Source of the DNA: Bacillota bacterium
GTDB taxonomy: Bacteria > Bacillota > Bacilli > Bacillales > Cytobacillaceae
Assembly: GCA_023389895.1 (NCBI GenBank)
Contig: JAEWDX010000110.1
Location: 1-41,057, forward strand
DNA: 41,057 nt
Direction of reading: 5' to 3'
In this document: one piece after another, positions 1 to 8,103 of the stretch
Position numbering within the stretch: the stretch's first letter is position 1
How the letters are laid out: each line of letters starts with the position of its first letter
The notes under the pieces: model-generated
Database searches by the model: none
Told to the model about the DNA's origin: nothing
The model's input: the letters and a program-made list of their open reading frames with translations, nothing else
Made by a program: the position numbers and the translations under genes

Positions 1-166
1 CCTCAACTCCTAGATTCATCAATAACCCTTGAACGAATCTCGTTGCTCCAAAATATTGCTGTACTCTTTCCTTTAGCACTTTTATCGAAATTTCCCGCAA
101 AACAGATCTCTCATATTTAATTTGCTTTTCTCGTTTCTTTTCAGTAAAAGTTGTAATCACATTCAT
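1..166 (-). CDS. N-terminal part of an unidentified protein, cut by the window edge
   Basis: On the minus strand an ATG at 166 is preceded by AAGAGGTG (173-180) at a 6-base spacing, and the frame stays open to the window edge (55 codons). The visible start is MNVITTFTEKKREKQ and is rich in Lys, Arg and Glu, suggesting a soluble, possibly DNA- or RNA-binding, N terminus. I do not recognise the family. The gene runs in the same direction as the PTS operon but lies beyond that operon's terminator, so it is a separate transcription unit. Confidence 0.5.
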   Translation of the reverse strand, partial: MNVITTFTEKKREKQIKYERSVLREISIKVLKERVQQYFGATRFVQGLLMNLGVE

Positions 167-311
167 GCATTTCACCTCTTGAGGATAGTCTCTATCGACA
201 ATAAGCGAGACATGCAAAAAAACTGCCTTATTTCGTTGCCAATTTTTATCTACTGCCTAATTTTTTTAAAAACAATGAGATTACAACTCATACCTGACGG
301 GTGTACACAAT

Positions 312-350
312 AAAACAGCCTGCACCTTCATTCTTGTGCAAGCTGTTTTT
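312..350 (-). terminator. Rho-independent terminator of the PTS/GH4 operon
   Basis: AAAACAGCCTGCAC and GTGCAAGCTGTTTT form a 14-bp stem (one G-U pair when read on the minus strand) around a short loop. It lies 4 bases after the EIIB stop codon, and the minus-strand transcript leaves the stem through a U-rich arm. It also has a T-run in the plus direction, so it may stop transcription both ways. Confidence 0.8.
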
Positions 351-354
351 ATGA

Positions 355-660
355 TTAACTATTTTTTAAAGCAAGCGCCTGATCTAAAACTTTATCTCCT
401 TGAACCATTCCATAAGCCATCTGATTAATCACATCAACTTTAACCCCTTTTGACTCTACCTGTCCGCGGATATTCTTTTCTAAATAACGCACTTGAGGGC
501 CTATCAACACGACATCCAGATTGGTTAAATGGTTTTTAAGCTGTGCTTCACCAACCGCCATGATTTCTGCTGTAATATTACGCTCTTCGGCAGATGCAAT
601 CATCTTCTTCACGAGCATCGAAGTCGACATTCCTGCTGAACAAACGAGGACGATTTTCAT
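355..660 (-). CDS. PTS lactose/cellobiose-type EIIB component
   Basis: This 101-residue protein is a complete small IIB of the lactose/N,N'-diacetylchitobiose PTS class. It accepts phosphate from EIIA and passes it to the sugar entering through EIIC. The phosphorylated cysteine is Cys7 in MKIVLVCSAGMSTS, followed by the P-loop-like SAGMSTS turn. The start overlaps the EIIA stop as ATGA (657-660), so the two are translationally coupled. It is the last gene of the operon and a terminator follows. Related names are licB, celA and chbB; the sugar cannot be fixed from the sequence. Family assignment is secure. Confidence 0.93.
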   Translation of the reverse strand: MKIVLVCSAGMSTSMLVKKMIASAEERNITAEIMAVGEAQLKNHLTNLDVVLIGPQVRYLEKNIRGQVESKGVKVDVINQMAYGMVQGDKVLDQALALKNS

Positions 661-995
661 TTTTTCCCCTCCTCAATCCTTTTCATTTTTTCGTACATAT
701 CAATCATTTCATTCGCTAAATCCTTTACCGTCATCGCCGTCATTAAATGATCCTGTGCGTGAACAAGAATAACGGTTACTGCATTCTTCTCCCCAGCAGC
801 CTCAGCTTGTATAAGCTTTGTTTGGTAACGATGCGCCTCAGTAAATTCTTTATTAGCTTCCTCTATTTTTCCACGTGCTGCTGTGAAATCATATCCTTTC
901 GCTAATGAGATTGCCTCCATCGCATAGGAACGTGCATTTCCCGCATGGAGAATAATCGTAAATGATAGCATCTGTAATTCTTCGGTTGTTTCCAC
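657..995 (-). CDS. PTS lactose/cellobiose-type EIIA component
   Basis: The protein has 112 residues, the usual size of a trimeric helical IIA of the lactose/chitobiose class. The motif HAQDHLM at 79-85 holds the phosphorylated His79 and the metal-ligand Asp82, by analogy with lactose IIA (His78/Asp81). The start is GTG at 995 with GGAGG about 8-10 bases upstream. It sits 26 bp after EIIC and overlaps EIIB by 4 bp. It relays phosphate from HPr to EIIB at the membrane. Related names are licA, celC and chbA. Confidence 0.93.
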   Translation of the reverse strand: METTEELQMLSFTIILHAGNARSYAMEAISLAKGYDFTAARGKIEEANKEFTEAHRYQTKLIQAEAAGEKNAVTVILVHAQDHLMTAMTVKDLANEMIDMYEKMKRIEEGKK

Positions 996-1021
996 AAAAT
1001 CCGCCTCCTTTCCTTTAAATC

Positions 1022-2332
1022 TTAAATATCTTTCGTTATTTGTCCTGCATCGACATCATTAACGTTTGATTTACTCGCCTTAAACCCTCGTGCACCAATC
1101 GCAATGAAAGGAATATAGATCAATGTGGCAACGGCAAGGTTAAACACTTGTAAAGCTATTCCTCTCCAACTGCCCCCAGTAACTAAGTAACCGCTTAAAA
1201 TCGGCGGTGTAGACCATGGCACCATGACAACGGTTCTTGGTACAAGTCCTGTAGCAAGAGCAAAGTATGAAATGATTGCCAACACAACAGGTCCTAAAAT
1301 AAATGGAATTAACAATGCTGGATTTAATACAATCGGCAATCCGAAAATCACAGGCTCATTAATATTAAATATTCCCGCAGGTGCTGCTAATTTTGTTACT
1401 TCACGATATGGGTGCTTATGTGCTTTTCTTAAAACAATGATGATGGCAATGAATAAGGCAATCGTCGTTCCAGAACCACCCATGTAAATAAATGAATCAA
1501 AGAAAGGCTTCGTTACAATATATGGTACATCATATGCTGACATGCCGCCTTCAAATAAGCTTATATTTTTCTCAATTAATGGCAAATATAATGGTTCGAT
1601 CACGCCACCAATAATATTAGAACCATGTAAGCCAAAGAACCATAATAAGTGATTAAGAAAGGCAACAATGATAGCAGCTGGCAACGTATTGCCTAATCCT
1701 TGTAACGGTTCTTGAATGACTTTGAAAATAACTTCAAATATACTTGTTTCCGCAAAAATACTCATTAACGCTTGGAAAAGACCAACTAGTAATAAAATAA
1801 TCGTCCCTGGAATTAAGGCAGCAAAGGAACGCACGACCCCATCAGGAACCCCTTCTGGCATTTTAATCGTAAAATTTTTCTGGACAAAAAACCGAAATAT
1901 TTCCGTTATAATAATAGAAAGAATAATTGCTACAAAAAGACCTTGTGCGCCTAGCCAAGCAAAGCTTAGTCCCCAATCCGGAGTCTCAGGAACAAGAATG
2001 ATATACGATGCAGCAGAGAGCAATCCTGCAGACATACCATCAACTTCATAGGATTTCGCTAAATTAAAGGCAATTGAAAAGGATATGAGCAGTCCAAGAA
2101 CAGCAAATGTTCCATTCCAAATACTACCGCCAACCTTTTGCCAATTCCCTTCACCAAAAACACCGTTTAATACTTCAACTAATTTGAAATCACCTAATGG
2201 TGGGAAGTTATTAAATAATACAGCAAGTGAACCGATAATGATTAATGGCATAAGCGCCACAAACCCATCACGAATGGCAACAAGATGGCGTTGTGCTCCA
2301 ATGCGACCAGCAATTTCAATAAATTTATTCAT
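1022..2332 (-). CDS. PTS lactose/cellobiose-type EIIC permease
   Basis: This 436-residue, strongly hydrophobic protein has about ten membrane segments and is full length for the lactose/cellobiose IIC family. It forms the translocation channel for a beta-linked disaccharide, which is phosphorylated during entry. Recognisable family features are the start MNKFIEIAGRIGAQRHL, the NHLLWFFGLHG stretch near residues 228-238 and the GIFNINEPVIFGLP stretch near 323-336, which is in the substrate-site region of this family. The ATG at 2332 follows GGAGG. It lies 11 bp after the GH4 gene, which is first in the operon. Cellobiose, lichenan fragments or chitobiose are all possible substrates; the neighbouring deacetylase argues for chitobiose-like sugars. 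Confidence 0.92.
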   Translation of the reverse strand: MNKFIEIAGRIGAQRHLVAIRDGFVALMPLIIIGSLAVLFNNFPPLGDFKLVEVLNGVFGEGNWQKVGGSIWNGTFAVLGLLISFSIAFNLAKSYEVDGMSAGLLSAASYIILVPETPDWGLSFAWLGAQGLFVAIILSIIITEIFRFFVQKNFTIKMPEGVPDGVVRSFAALIPGTIILLLVGLFQALMSIFAETSIFEVIFKVIQEPLQGLGNTLPAAIIVAFLNHLLWFFGLHGSNIIGGVIEPLYLPLIEKNISLFEGGMSAYDVPYIVTKPFFDSFIYMGGSGTTIALFIAIIIVLRKAHKHPYREVTKLAAPAGIFNINEPVIFGLPIVLNPALLIPFILGPVVLAIISYFALATGLVPRTVVMVPWSTPPILSGYLVTGGSWRGIALQVFNLAVATLIYIPFIAIGARGFKASKSNVNDVDAGQITKDI

Positions 2333-2343
2333 GATAATTCCTC

Positions 2344-3651
2344 CTATAAGTTAAATTGAGGTAAATAAAATTTATGTGCCTCTAGCAGTTCATCAAGCAT
2401 CACTTTACTACGCTTTTCGTCTGCAATTAACGGATTCATAACAAAAGCTGTATACGCATCATTATAATCACCAGATATTGCCGCCTGAATAACTTGAGCT
2501 TCAAACGCCTTCATTTGATAAATAATCCCTCTCACTGAATTGGGCATGCTCCCTACTGAAATTGGCTTAGGACCAGATTTCGTAATGATACAGTTCACTT
2601 CAATAACAACATCGTCTGGAAGATCTGAAATGGCCCCCTGATTGAATGTATTTACTGTTTGCACATCCCCCCTATTATTATAAATTGAGTCCATCAAGCT
2701 GCATGCAACATCACTGTAATAGGCGCCTCCCCGCTTCTCTAACTCCTTCGGTTTCTCACTTAATACTGGATTTCGATATATATCAAAAAGGGACTCCTCT
2801 AGTTTTTGGACAATTTCTGCCCTTGTTCCATTCTCTGAAAATGCCGTCATATCCTTCTCGAGAACATCTCTCGTCTGAAAATAATATTGATGATATGGGT
2901 TTGGAAGCATTTGGATTGAATCAATGAATGTCTTTGACCACCCTAAGTTGACAATATTAGCTGGCGAATAATCTAGTCCGTTCGCTAATTTTTCTAGCAC
3001 CTCAGCTGTGCGATCAATTCCATCAGCAAACACCTTTTTCCCAAAAACAAAATGATTCATCCCAGCAAATTCAATCTGTACACTTTCTGGTGAAACCCCT
3101 AATATTTCAGCTGTCGAATGGCGCATATTAAAAGGGATATTACAAACACCAATCACTTTTTTGTGAGGGGAATGCTTCAATAGTGCTTCCGTCACAATTC
3201 CAGCAGGATTCGTAAAGTTAATGATCCATGCATTTGGGCTAATTTCGTGAACCTCACGAGCAAGCTCCATTAAAACTGGAATCGTTCGAAACGCTTTAAA
3301 GATTCCACCAGCCCCATTTGTTTCCTGTCCGATAAAACCATGGCTTAGAGGGATTCGTTCATCCTTTGCCCGAGCTGCTAACCCGCCTACACGTATTTGT
3401 GTTGAAACAAAATCAGCATTTTGAAGAGCTTGCTTTCGATCCAATGTCCATGAAATCCGGATGGCTTTCTTCGATTTATCAATCATTCTCTTTGCTAAAC
3501 TTCCGATGATCTCAAGCTTCTCTTTTCCTTCTTCAATATCGACTAGGATAATATCACTTACTGGGAAAGAATCATGACGACGAATAATTCCTTCAATAAT
3601 TTCTGGTGTATAGCTTGAACCCCCACCGATTATGACTAATTTTAATCCCAT
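2344..3651 (-). CDS. GH4-family 6-phospho-beta-glucosidase
   Basis: The 435-residue protein is a glycoside hydrolase family 4 enzyme, which uses NAD+ and Mn2+ to cleave phosphorylated disaccharides by an oxidation-elimination mechanism. It has the Rossmann motif IIGGGSSYTP (7-16), INFTNPAG (144-151), the metal ligand Cys170 in GVCNIP and His200 in GMNHF, the pair expected for metal binding. It would split the 6-phospho-disaccharide delivered by the adjacent PTS into glucose-type and 6-phospho-sugar halves. It is first in the operon, with AAGGAG about 10 bases before the ATG. LicH and ChbF are the nearest described types. Confidence 0.9.
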   Translation of the reverse strand: MGLKLVIIGGGSSYTPEIIEGIIRRHDSFPVSDIILVDIEEGKEKLEIIGSLAKRMIDKSKKAIRISWTLDRKQALQNADFVSTQIRVGGLAARAKDERIPLSHGFIGQETNGAGGIFKAFRTIPVLMELAREVHEISPNAWIINFTNPAGIVTEALLKHSPHKKVIGVCNIPFNMRHSTAEILGVSPESVQIEFAGMNHFVFGKKVFADGIDRTAEVLEKLANGLDYSPANIVNLGWSKTFIDSIQMLPNPYHQYYFQTRDVLEKDMTAFSENGTRAEIVQKLEESLFDIYRNPVLSEKPKELEKRGGAYYSDVACSLMDSIYNNRGDVQTVNTFNQGAISDLPDDVVIEVNCIITKSGPKPISVGSMPNSVRGIIYQMKAFEAQVIQAAISGDYNDAYTAFVMNPLIADEKRSKVMLDELLEAHKFYLPQFNL

Positions 3652-3707
3652 TGCAGTCAGACTCCTTGTTTTAGAATATCACTCTCATTGCCATTGCCAA
3701 CGTTCAA

Positions 3708-3722
3708 ATGAAGCGCTTTCAT
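3708..3722. promoter_or_regulatory. cre-like catabolite-repression site
   Basis: ATGAAAGCGCTTCAT (minus strand) contains the palindromic GAAGCGCTTC core and closely resembles the CcpA-binding cre consensus, although it is one base shorter than the 14-bp consensus TGAAAGCGCTTTCA. It lies about 60 bp upstream of the GH4 start, where CcpA could block the operon. Confidence 0.5.
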
Positions 3723-3779
3723 TTTAATCACTTCATCTAATTGTATATATATTCAGAATACTACTAAATAATGTATCAT

Positions 3780-3795
3780 ACAATTAATTAGTTGT
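3780..3795. promoter_or_regulatory. Candidate operator in the divergent PTS/GntR intergenic region
   Basis: The 307-bp region between the GH4 gene and the GntR gene is AT-rich. It holds ACAATTAATTAGTTGT, a 16-bp inverted repeat with one mismatched pair, and several TTGTATAT/ATACAATT half-sites (near 3741 and 3893). On the minus strand TTGTAT and TATTCT, 17 bases apart, are a possible promoter for the PTS operon. On the plus strand TTGTAC (3867-3872) and TAGATA (3890-3895), also 17 apart, may drive the regulator gene. These are weak sequence matches. Confidence 0.35.
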
Positions 3796-3958
3796 CTATA
3801 ACAATTAGGTTATGTCGTGGTTATTTGTTACTACATATCTTTATCATTGTTATTATGGGGGCGTTCTTGTACACTTTATATATATCATTTAGATACAATT
3901 AATATGAATATATTTCTTTCTAATTGTTAAGAAATTGAAGCGGTTAAGGAGATACATT

Positions 3959-4687
3959 ATGGAGAAAAATCAATCACTGCATGCCTTTATTAAAGAAGAG
4001 CTGCTCAATCGCATTAAGTCGAAGAAATATAAAACAGGAGAGCAAATCCCTACAGAGCTTGAACTCTGTAAAGATTTCGATGTCAGCCGAACAACTGTCA
4101 GAACGGCCTTAAATCACCTGACGATGGAAGGCTATTTAGTTCGCCATCAAGGCAGAGGTACATATGTCGCGGACTCGAAAGTAAGTCAAACCCTCTCCCA
4201 TACAGTGAAACGCTATAGCGACCAAGTCGCGACTCAAGGAAAGAAAGCAAATATTTCATTAATTAGCATTACTGTCATCCCAGCAAATGAAATTTTACAG
4301 GATTCATTAGAAGTACCTATTAATGCTCCCATCCAACGAATAGAAAGAGTCCGAAAAGCAAACGATGAGCCTACCCAATATGAAATTGCCTATATTCCTT
4401 GGGATATCGCTCCTGGGATTACGAAAGCACATGCCGAAACATCCTTGTATACTTCATTAAAAAACGACTTTGATATTCCAATTGCGAAAACAACAGAACA
4501 TGTTGAAATTACCCTTGCCGATGAACGTTCCTGCAAGTACTTGCAATGCGAACCGGACTTGCCTTGCTTTTATATTGAAACAATTGCAGAAGATGAGAAA
4601 GGAAAGAAAGTAGAATACTCGCGCTCATACTTCCGCGGAGATAAGACAAACTTTATGATCGAGCGCAATTATCCAATAGGAGAATAA
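3959..4687 (+). CDS. GntR/HutC-type regulator with UTRA sensor domain
   Basis: The protein has 242 residues. An N-terminal winged helix-turn-helix (about 1-70, with IPTELELCKDFDVSRTTVR) is followed by a UTRA ligand domain (about 90-240) that normally senses a phosphorylated sugar. I start it at ATG 3959 because AAGGAG (3946-3951) lies 7 bases before it; an upstream in-frame start at 3935 has no such site. It is divergent from the PTS/GH4 operon and probably represses it and itself until the PTS product accumulates. The deacetylase gene follows in the same direction. The ligand is inferred from context only. Confidence 0.87.
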   Translation: MEKNQSLHAFIKEELLNRIKSKKYKTGEQIPTELELCKDFDVSRTTVRTALNHLTMEGYLVRHQGRGTYVADSKVSQTLSHTVKRYSDQVATQGKKANISLISITVIPANEILQDSLEVPINAPIQRIERVRKANDEPTQYEIAYIPWDIAPGITKAHAETSLYTSLKNDFDIPIAKTTEHVEITLADERSCKYLQCEPDLPCFYIETIAEDEKGKKVEYSRSYFRGDKTNFMIERNYPIGE

Positions 4688-4720
4688 CTTTCTTAAAAAA
4701 GAGGAGCGGAGGATTGAAAA

Positions 4721-5413
4721 ATGAAAGTATTATTCAATGCTGATGATTTTGGTCTAACGAAAGGCATTACAGACGGGATTATAAAAGCCCATATTGAAGG
4801 GGTGATTAACTCCACAACCTTAATGATGAATGGACTGACAGTTGATTATGCTGTTGCCCAAGCAAAGGAAAATCCTTCTTTAAACATAGGCATCCATCTC
4901 GTGCTAACATGGGGAAAGCCACTGGCAAATCATGTACCTGACTTAGTGAATGCAAATGGTACATTTAAATACAATAATACTTTCGCAAGCATGCAAGCAC
5001 CTAATCTCCTCCAGGTAGAACAAGAATGGGAAGCGCAAATTCAAGCATTTCTAAAAACCGGGCTCTCCCTTCATCATATCGACAGCCACCATCATGTTCA
5101 CGGCTGGGAGCCACTTAAAGATATTGTCATAAAATTAGCCGAAAAATATCACGTCCCTGTTCGTTATGTGAATTCCCTAAAGGAATACCCCGAAATTCTT
5201 TTAACAGAAGCACTTTGGCTCGACTTTTACAGCGTTGGGGTTGATGAGCAGATTTTCGAAAAGCTTAAAGGCTTACCATATGCTTCCATTGAAGTGATGA
5301 CACATCCCGCAATGATTGACGAGGATCTAAGGAAAGTCAGCTCTTACGTTGAGAAACGAGCAGAGGAGCTTGCTATCCTTTGTTCGGTAAAAGTTCCAAG
5401 CTGGGTGGATTAG
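4721..5413 (+). CDS. ChbG/YdjC-family carbohydrate deacetylase
   Basis: The 230-residue protein has the metal-dependent YdjC/ChbG signature: NADDFG (6-11) with paired aspartates, GIHL (His59), HHIDSHHHVHGW (118-129) and THP near residue 195. Members remove an N-acetyl group from chitooligosaccharides or their 6-phosphates. In Escherichia coli, ChbG acts on chitobiose so that the GH4 enzyme ChbF can use it. The same pairing is found here with a GH4 enzyme and a IIB/IIA/IIC PTS. GGAGG precedes the ATG. The gene is 33 bp after the GntR gene, and a strong terminator follows. The deacetylase role is a family inference. Confidence 0.87.
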   Translation: MKVLFNADDFGLTKGITDGIIKAHIEGVINSTTLMMNGLTVDYAVAQAKENPSLNIGIHLVLTWGKPLANHVPDLVNANGTFKYNNTFASMQAPNLLQVEQEWEAQIQAFLKTGLSLHHIDSHHHVHGWEPLKDIVIKLAEKYHVPVRYVNSLKEYPEILLTEALWLDFYSVGVDEQIFEKLKGLPYASIEVMTHPAMIDEDLRKVSSYVEKRAEELAILCSVKVPSWVD

Positions 5414-5442
5414 AAGAAGGGGCTGCTTGATAAGTCCCTAAT

Positions 5443-5491
5443 AAAAAGCAAGTGGAGAAAAACGAGTTGTTTTTCCTCACTTGCTTTTTTT
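5443..5491 (+). terminator. Terminator after the GntR-ChbG unit
   Basis: AAAAAGCAAGTG (5443-5454) pairs with CACTTGCTTTTT (5478-5489), with further pairing of the inner GAGAAAAAC/GTTTTTCCTC arms, and a T-run follows. As the facing xylulokinase gene ends nearby, the hairpin may serve both strands. Confidence 0.88.
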
Positions 5492-5549
5492 GTTTTTTCG
5501 ATTATCTTTTTCGAGATTACATCATCGACTTTCGCGAATATACGTTATA

Positions 5550-7043
5550 TTACCTAAACTCCATTAGCCGTTCATTCAATTCTTTCGTATTTCGATAGAT
5601 CAATTGATAAATGCGAAAAAGCTTCTCGTATTTTTCCACTTGTTCAGCCTGAGGATGGAATTCGTGGCTAAACTGAATAAATTCTCGTGAGCAATCTTCT
5701 AAGGACGGGAACCAGCCTAAACCGAAGGCAGCTAACATCGCGGCGCCAAGAGCTGGACCTTGTTCACTTTTTAATTTAACAACCTTGGCATTAAAGATAT
5801 TTGCTTGCATTTGCAGCCATACATCACTTTTGGCACCTCCACCAAGGGAGATAATCGTATCAATCCTTTTTCCTTCTTGCCGGAAAATTTCAATCGATTC
5901 ATGAAGCGAAAAAGTGATCCCTTCCATTACCGCTCTAACGAAATGCACTCGTTCATGATTACCGCTTATTCCGACAAAACTTCCCCGTATCGTTGGATCT
6001 GGATGAGGTGTTCGTTCACCGAATAAATAAGGAGTAAACAAAAGACCATCAGAACCAGCCGGAATTTCATCAATTCCCTCTAATAGGGCTTCAAATGATT
6101 CCCCTTTTGCAAACGTTTCTTTAAACCAAGTTAAACTTTGACCAGCTGAGAGGGTTACACCCATTGAATAAAAGGAATTTGGACTTGCATGATTGAAAAA
6201 ATGAACCTTACCTTGATAATCGATTTCACCTTTATCCTCATACGATAGAATCACACCAGATGTACCTATGCTGCATAGCGTATATTTCGGTGAAAGAATC
6301 CCTGCCCCGATAGCGCCACAGGCATTATCAGCTCCGCCGGCAAAAACTTTCGTTTCTATCGAAAGGCCTGTTGCACTAGCTACTTCTGGTAATATTGTTC
6401 CTACGCAATGCTCTGACTCAATAAGTGGTGGGCAAATGCTCTCGGGAATGTCCAGCCCTTGGCATATCGCTGGATCCCATGTCTTTTTCCCGATGTCTAA
6501 AAGCAAGGTACCTGCCGCATCTGAGTATTCACTATGAATCTTTCCTGTCATCCGATAACGAACATAATCCTTTGGCAATAAGAAAACAGTCGCCTGTTGG
6601 AAAATTTCAGGCTCTTCCTCTTTTACCCATAATAATTTAGGTAAAGTAAACCCTTCAAGGACTCGATTCCGTGCCACCTTTAATAGTTCAGCGCCAAATT
6701 TTGCAGTGATCGCTTCACATTGAGGCTTTGTTCTCGTATCATTCCAGAGAATCGCATCACGTAATACTTCGTTTTTTTCATTTAATAAAACTAAGCCATG
6801 CATTTGTCCGGAATAGCTTATTCCTTCAATCTCGTGAGAATCTCCTGCGAATTGTTGGAACAACTCAGCTAATGCTTCGATCGTTTTCGATACCCATAAT
6901 TCCGGATCCTGCTCACTATAGCCTGCTTTCTTCTGAATAAGCGGGTACGATCTTGATGCCGACGCAATCATTTCACCATGCTGATTGATTAGGATAGCCT
7001 TTACAGCACTCGTGCCTAAATCAATTCCTATCACATATTTCAT
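5550..7043 (-). CDS. xylB: Xylulokinase (FGGY kinase)
   Basis: This 497-residue FGGY kinase has the N-terminal ATPase-fold motif IDLGTSAVKA (7-16), a catalytic Asp in AGGADNACGAIGAG near residue 240 and the C-terminal GGGAKSDVWLQM motif near 403. The YSGQMHGLVLL stretch and overall length are those of xylulokinases, which make D-xylulose 5-phosphate. I use ATG 7043, where GAGGAG is 8 bases upstream; an upstream GTG at 7052 abuts that site. It follows the ribokinase gene by 34 bp. No xylose isomerase is visible, so its ketose must come from elsewhere or be another sugar. Confidence 0.85.
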   Translation of the reverse strand: MKYVIGIDLGTSAVKAILINQHGEMIASASRSYPLIQKKAGYSEQDPELWVSKTIEALAELFQQFAGDSHEIEGISYSGQMHGLVLLNEKNEVLRDAILWNDTRTKPQCEAITAKFGAELLKVARNRVLEGFTLPKLLWVKEEEPEIFQQATVFLLPKDYVRYRMTGKIHSEYSDAAGTLLLDIGKKTWDPAICQGLDIPESICPPLIESEHCVGTILPEVASATGLSIETKVFAGGADNACGAIGAGILSPKYTLCSIGTSGVILSYEDKGEIDYQGKVHFFNHASPNSFYSMGVTLSAGQSLTWFKETFAKGESFEALLEGIDEIPAGSDGLLFTPYLFGERTPHPDPTIRGSFVGISGNHERVHFVRAVMEGITFSLHESIEIFRQEGKRIDTIISLGGGAKSDVWLQMQANIFNAKVVKLKSEQGPALGAAMLAAFGLGWFPSLEDCSREFIQFSHEFHPQAEQVEKYEKLFRIYQLIYRNTKELNERLMEFR

Positions 7044-7077
7044 ATTCTTCACTCCTCGCTAACAGTTGCCGTTACAC

Positions 7078-7965
7078 CTATACTTTTCTTTTTTCCTGAA
7101 CTTCCTGACGAGTTGGCATACCTTTTTGTGCACCCATTCTTGTAATCGAAAGACCGGCGGCAATATTGGCAAATTCTATCGCTGCGTGAATCGACTGACC
7201 TTCAGAAATGGCCACCCCGAAAGCACCCGTAAACGTATCACCTGCTCCAGTTGTATCGACAACATCGACATTTATGCATGGAACCGTTACCGTTTGGCCA
7301 CCATCATAATAAGTGACCCCTTCTTTACCACGTGTTATTAATAATTTATTCGGGTACTTTTGCAATACTTCTTCCATGTTTTCTGTTGTATTTAAAACGA
7401 TTTGATATTCATGCTCGTTCGGTGTGATATATGAAAGCTTATTCACTAAGTCCTCTGGTAACGGCACTGCTGGAGCGGGATTAAGAATGATAACCTTTTG
7501 ATATTCAGCTAGAAACTGGACAATAAACTGAATGCTTTCAAGTGGGATCTCTAATTGCATAATAATGACATCATATAAAAGCAAGGCTTCCGATACCTTT
7601 GTTAAGTATTCTACATTCGTATAATCATTAGCCCCTGGCACTACAATAATGCGATTATCGTTCTCACATATTTCAATAATGGCAACACCCGATGCGACAT
7701 CATCGACGATATTCAAATGAGTTACATCGACTGCTTCATTGATTAAGTTTTCCTTTAAGCTTAAGCCATTTTGATCGGTTCCAATCGATCCAAAGATAGA
7801 AACATCTCCACCTAGTCTAGCTGCGGCAACTGCTTGATTCGCACCCTTCCCTCCCGGTGAAGTAAAAAAATTATTCCCAAGAACCGTTTCACCCTTCTTT
7901 GGAATAATATCTGTTTCGACAACTAAATCCATGTTAATACTCCCGATAACCGCTATTCTTTTCAT
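7078..7965 (-). CDS. rbsK: Ribokinase-family sugar kinase
   Basis: The 295-residue PfkB-family kinase has GSINMD (9-13 region), the GGKGANQA hinge (38-45), TPNEHE (181-186) and the anion-hole/catalytic motif DTTGAGD (237-243) with Asp243 as base. This pattern is typical of RbsK, which phosphorylates D-ribose at O5. No rbsD (pyranase) is present, so a substrate other than ribose is possible. GGGAG precedes the ATG. A terminator separates it from the upstream transporter genes, so it may have its own promoter or be reached by read-through. The promoter is not clear. Confidence 0.85.
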   Translation of the reverse strand: MKRIAVIGSINMDLVVETDIIPKKGETVLGNNFFTSPGGKGANQAVAAARLGGDVSIFGSIGTDQNGLSLKENLINEAVDVTHLNIVDDVASGVAIIEICENDNRIIVVPGANDYTNVEYLTKVSEALLLYDVIIMQLEIPLESIQFIVQFLAEYQKVIILNPAPAVPLPEDLVNKLSYITPNEHEYQIVLNTTENMEEVLQKYPNKLLITRGKEGVTYYDGGQTVTVPCINVDVVDTTGAGDTFTGAFGVAISEGQSIHAAIEFANIAAGLSITRMGAQKGMPTRQEVQEKRKV

Positions 7966-8044
7966 GGATCGGACTCCCTTCTTATGTAGACCATTTTTTA
8001 AAGCAATATTTCATCTATTTATATTATGGGGGAAAATCAACTTG

Positions 8045-8084
8045 TTAAAAAAATACCCCTCTCTTTTAAAAAGATAAAGGGGTA
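8045..8084 (-). terminator. Terminator between rbsB-like and rbsK genes
   Basis: On the minus strand TACCCC and GGGGTA form the outer stem and CTTTT/AAAAG the inner stem, followed by a run of about eight U residues. It starts 20 bp after the solute-binding protein stop and would favour high transporter expression relative to the two kinases downstream. Confidence 0.75.
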
Positions 8085-8103
8085 CGGAAATTGTTTTCTA
8101 CAA

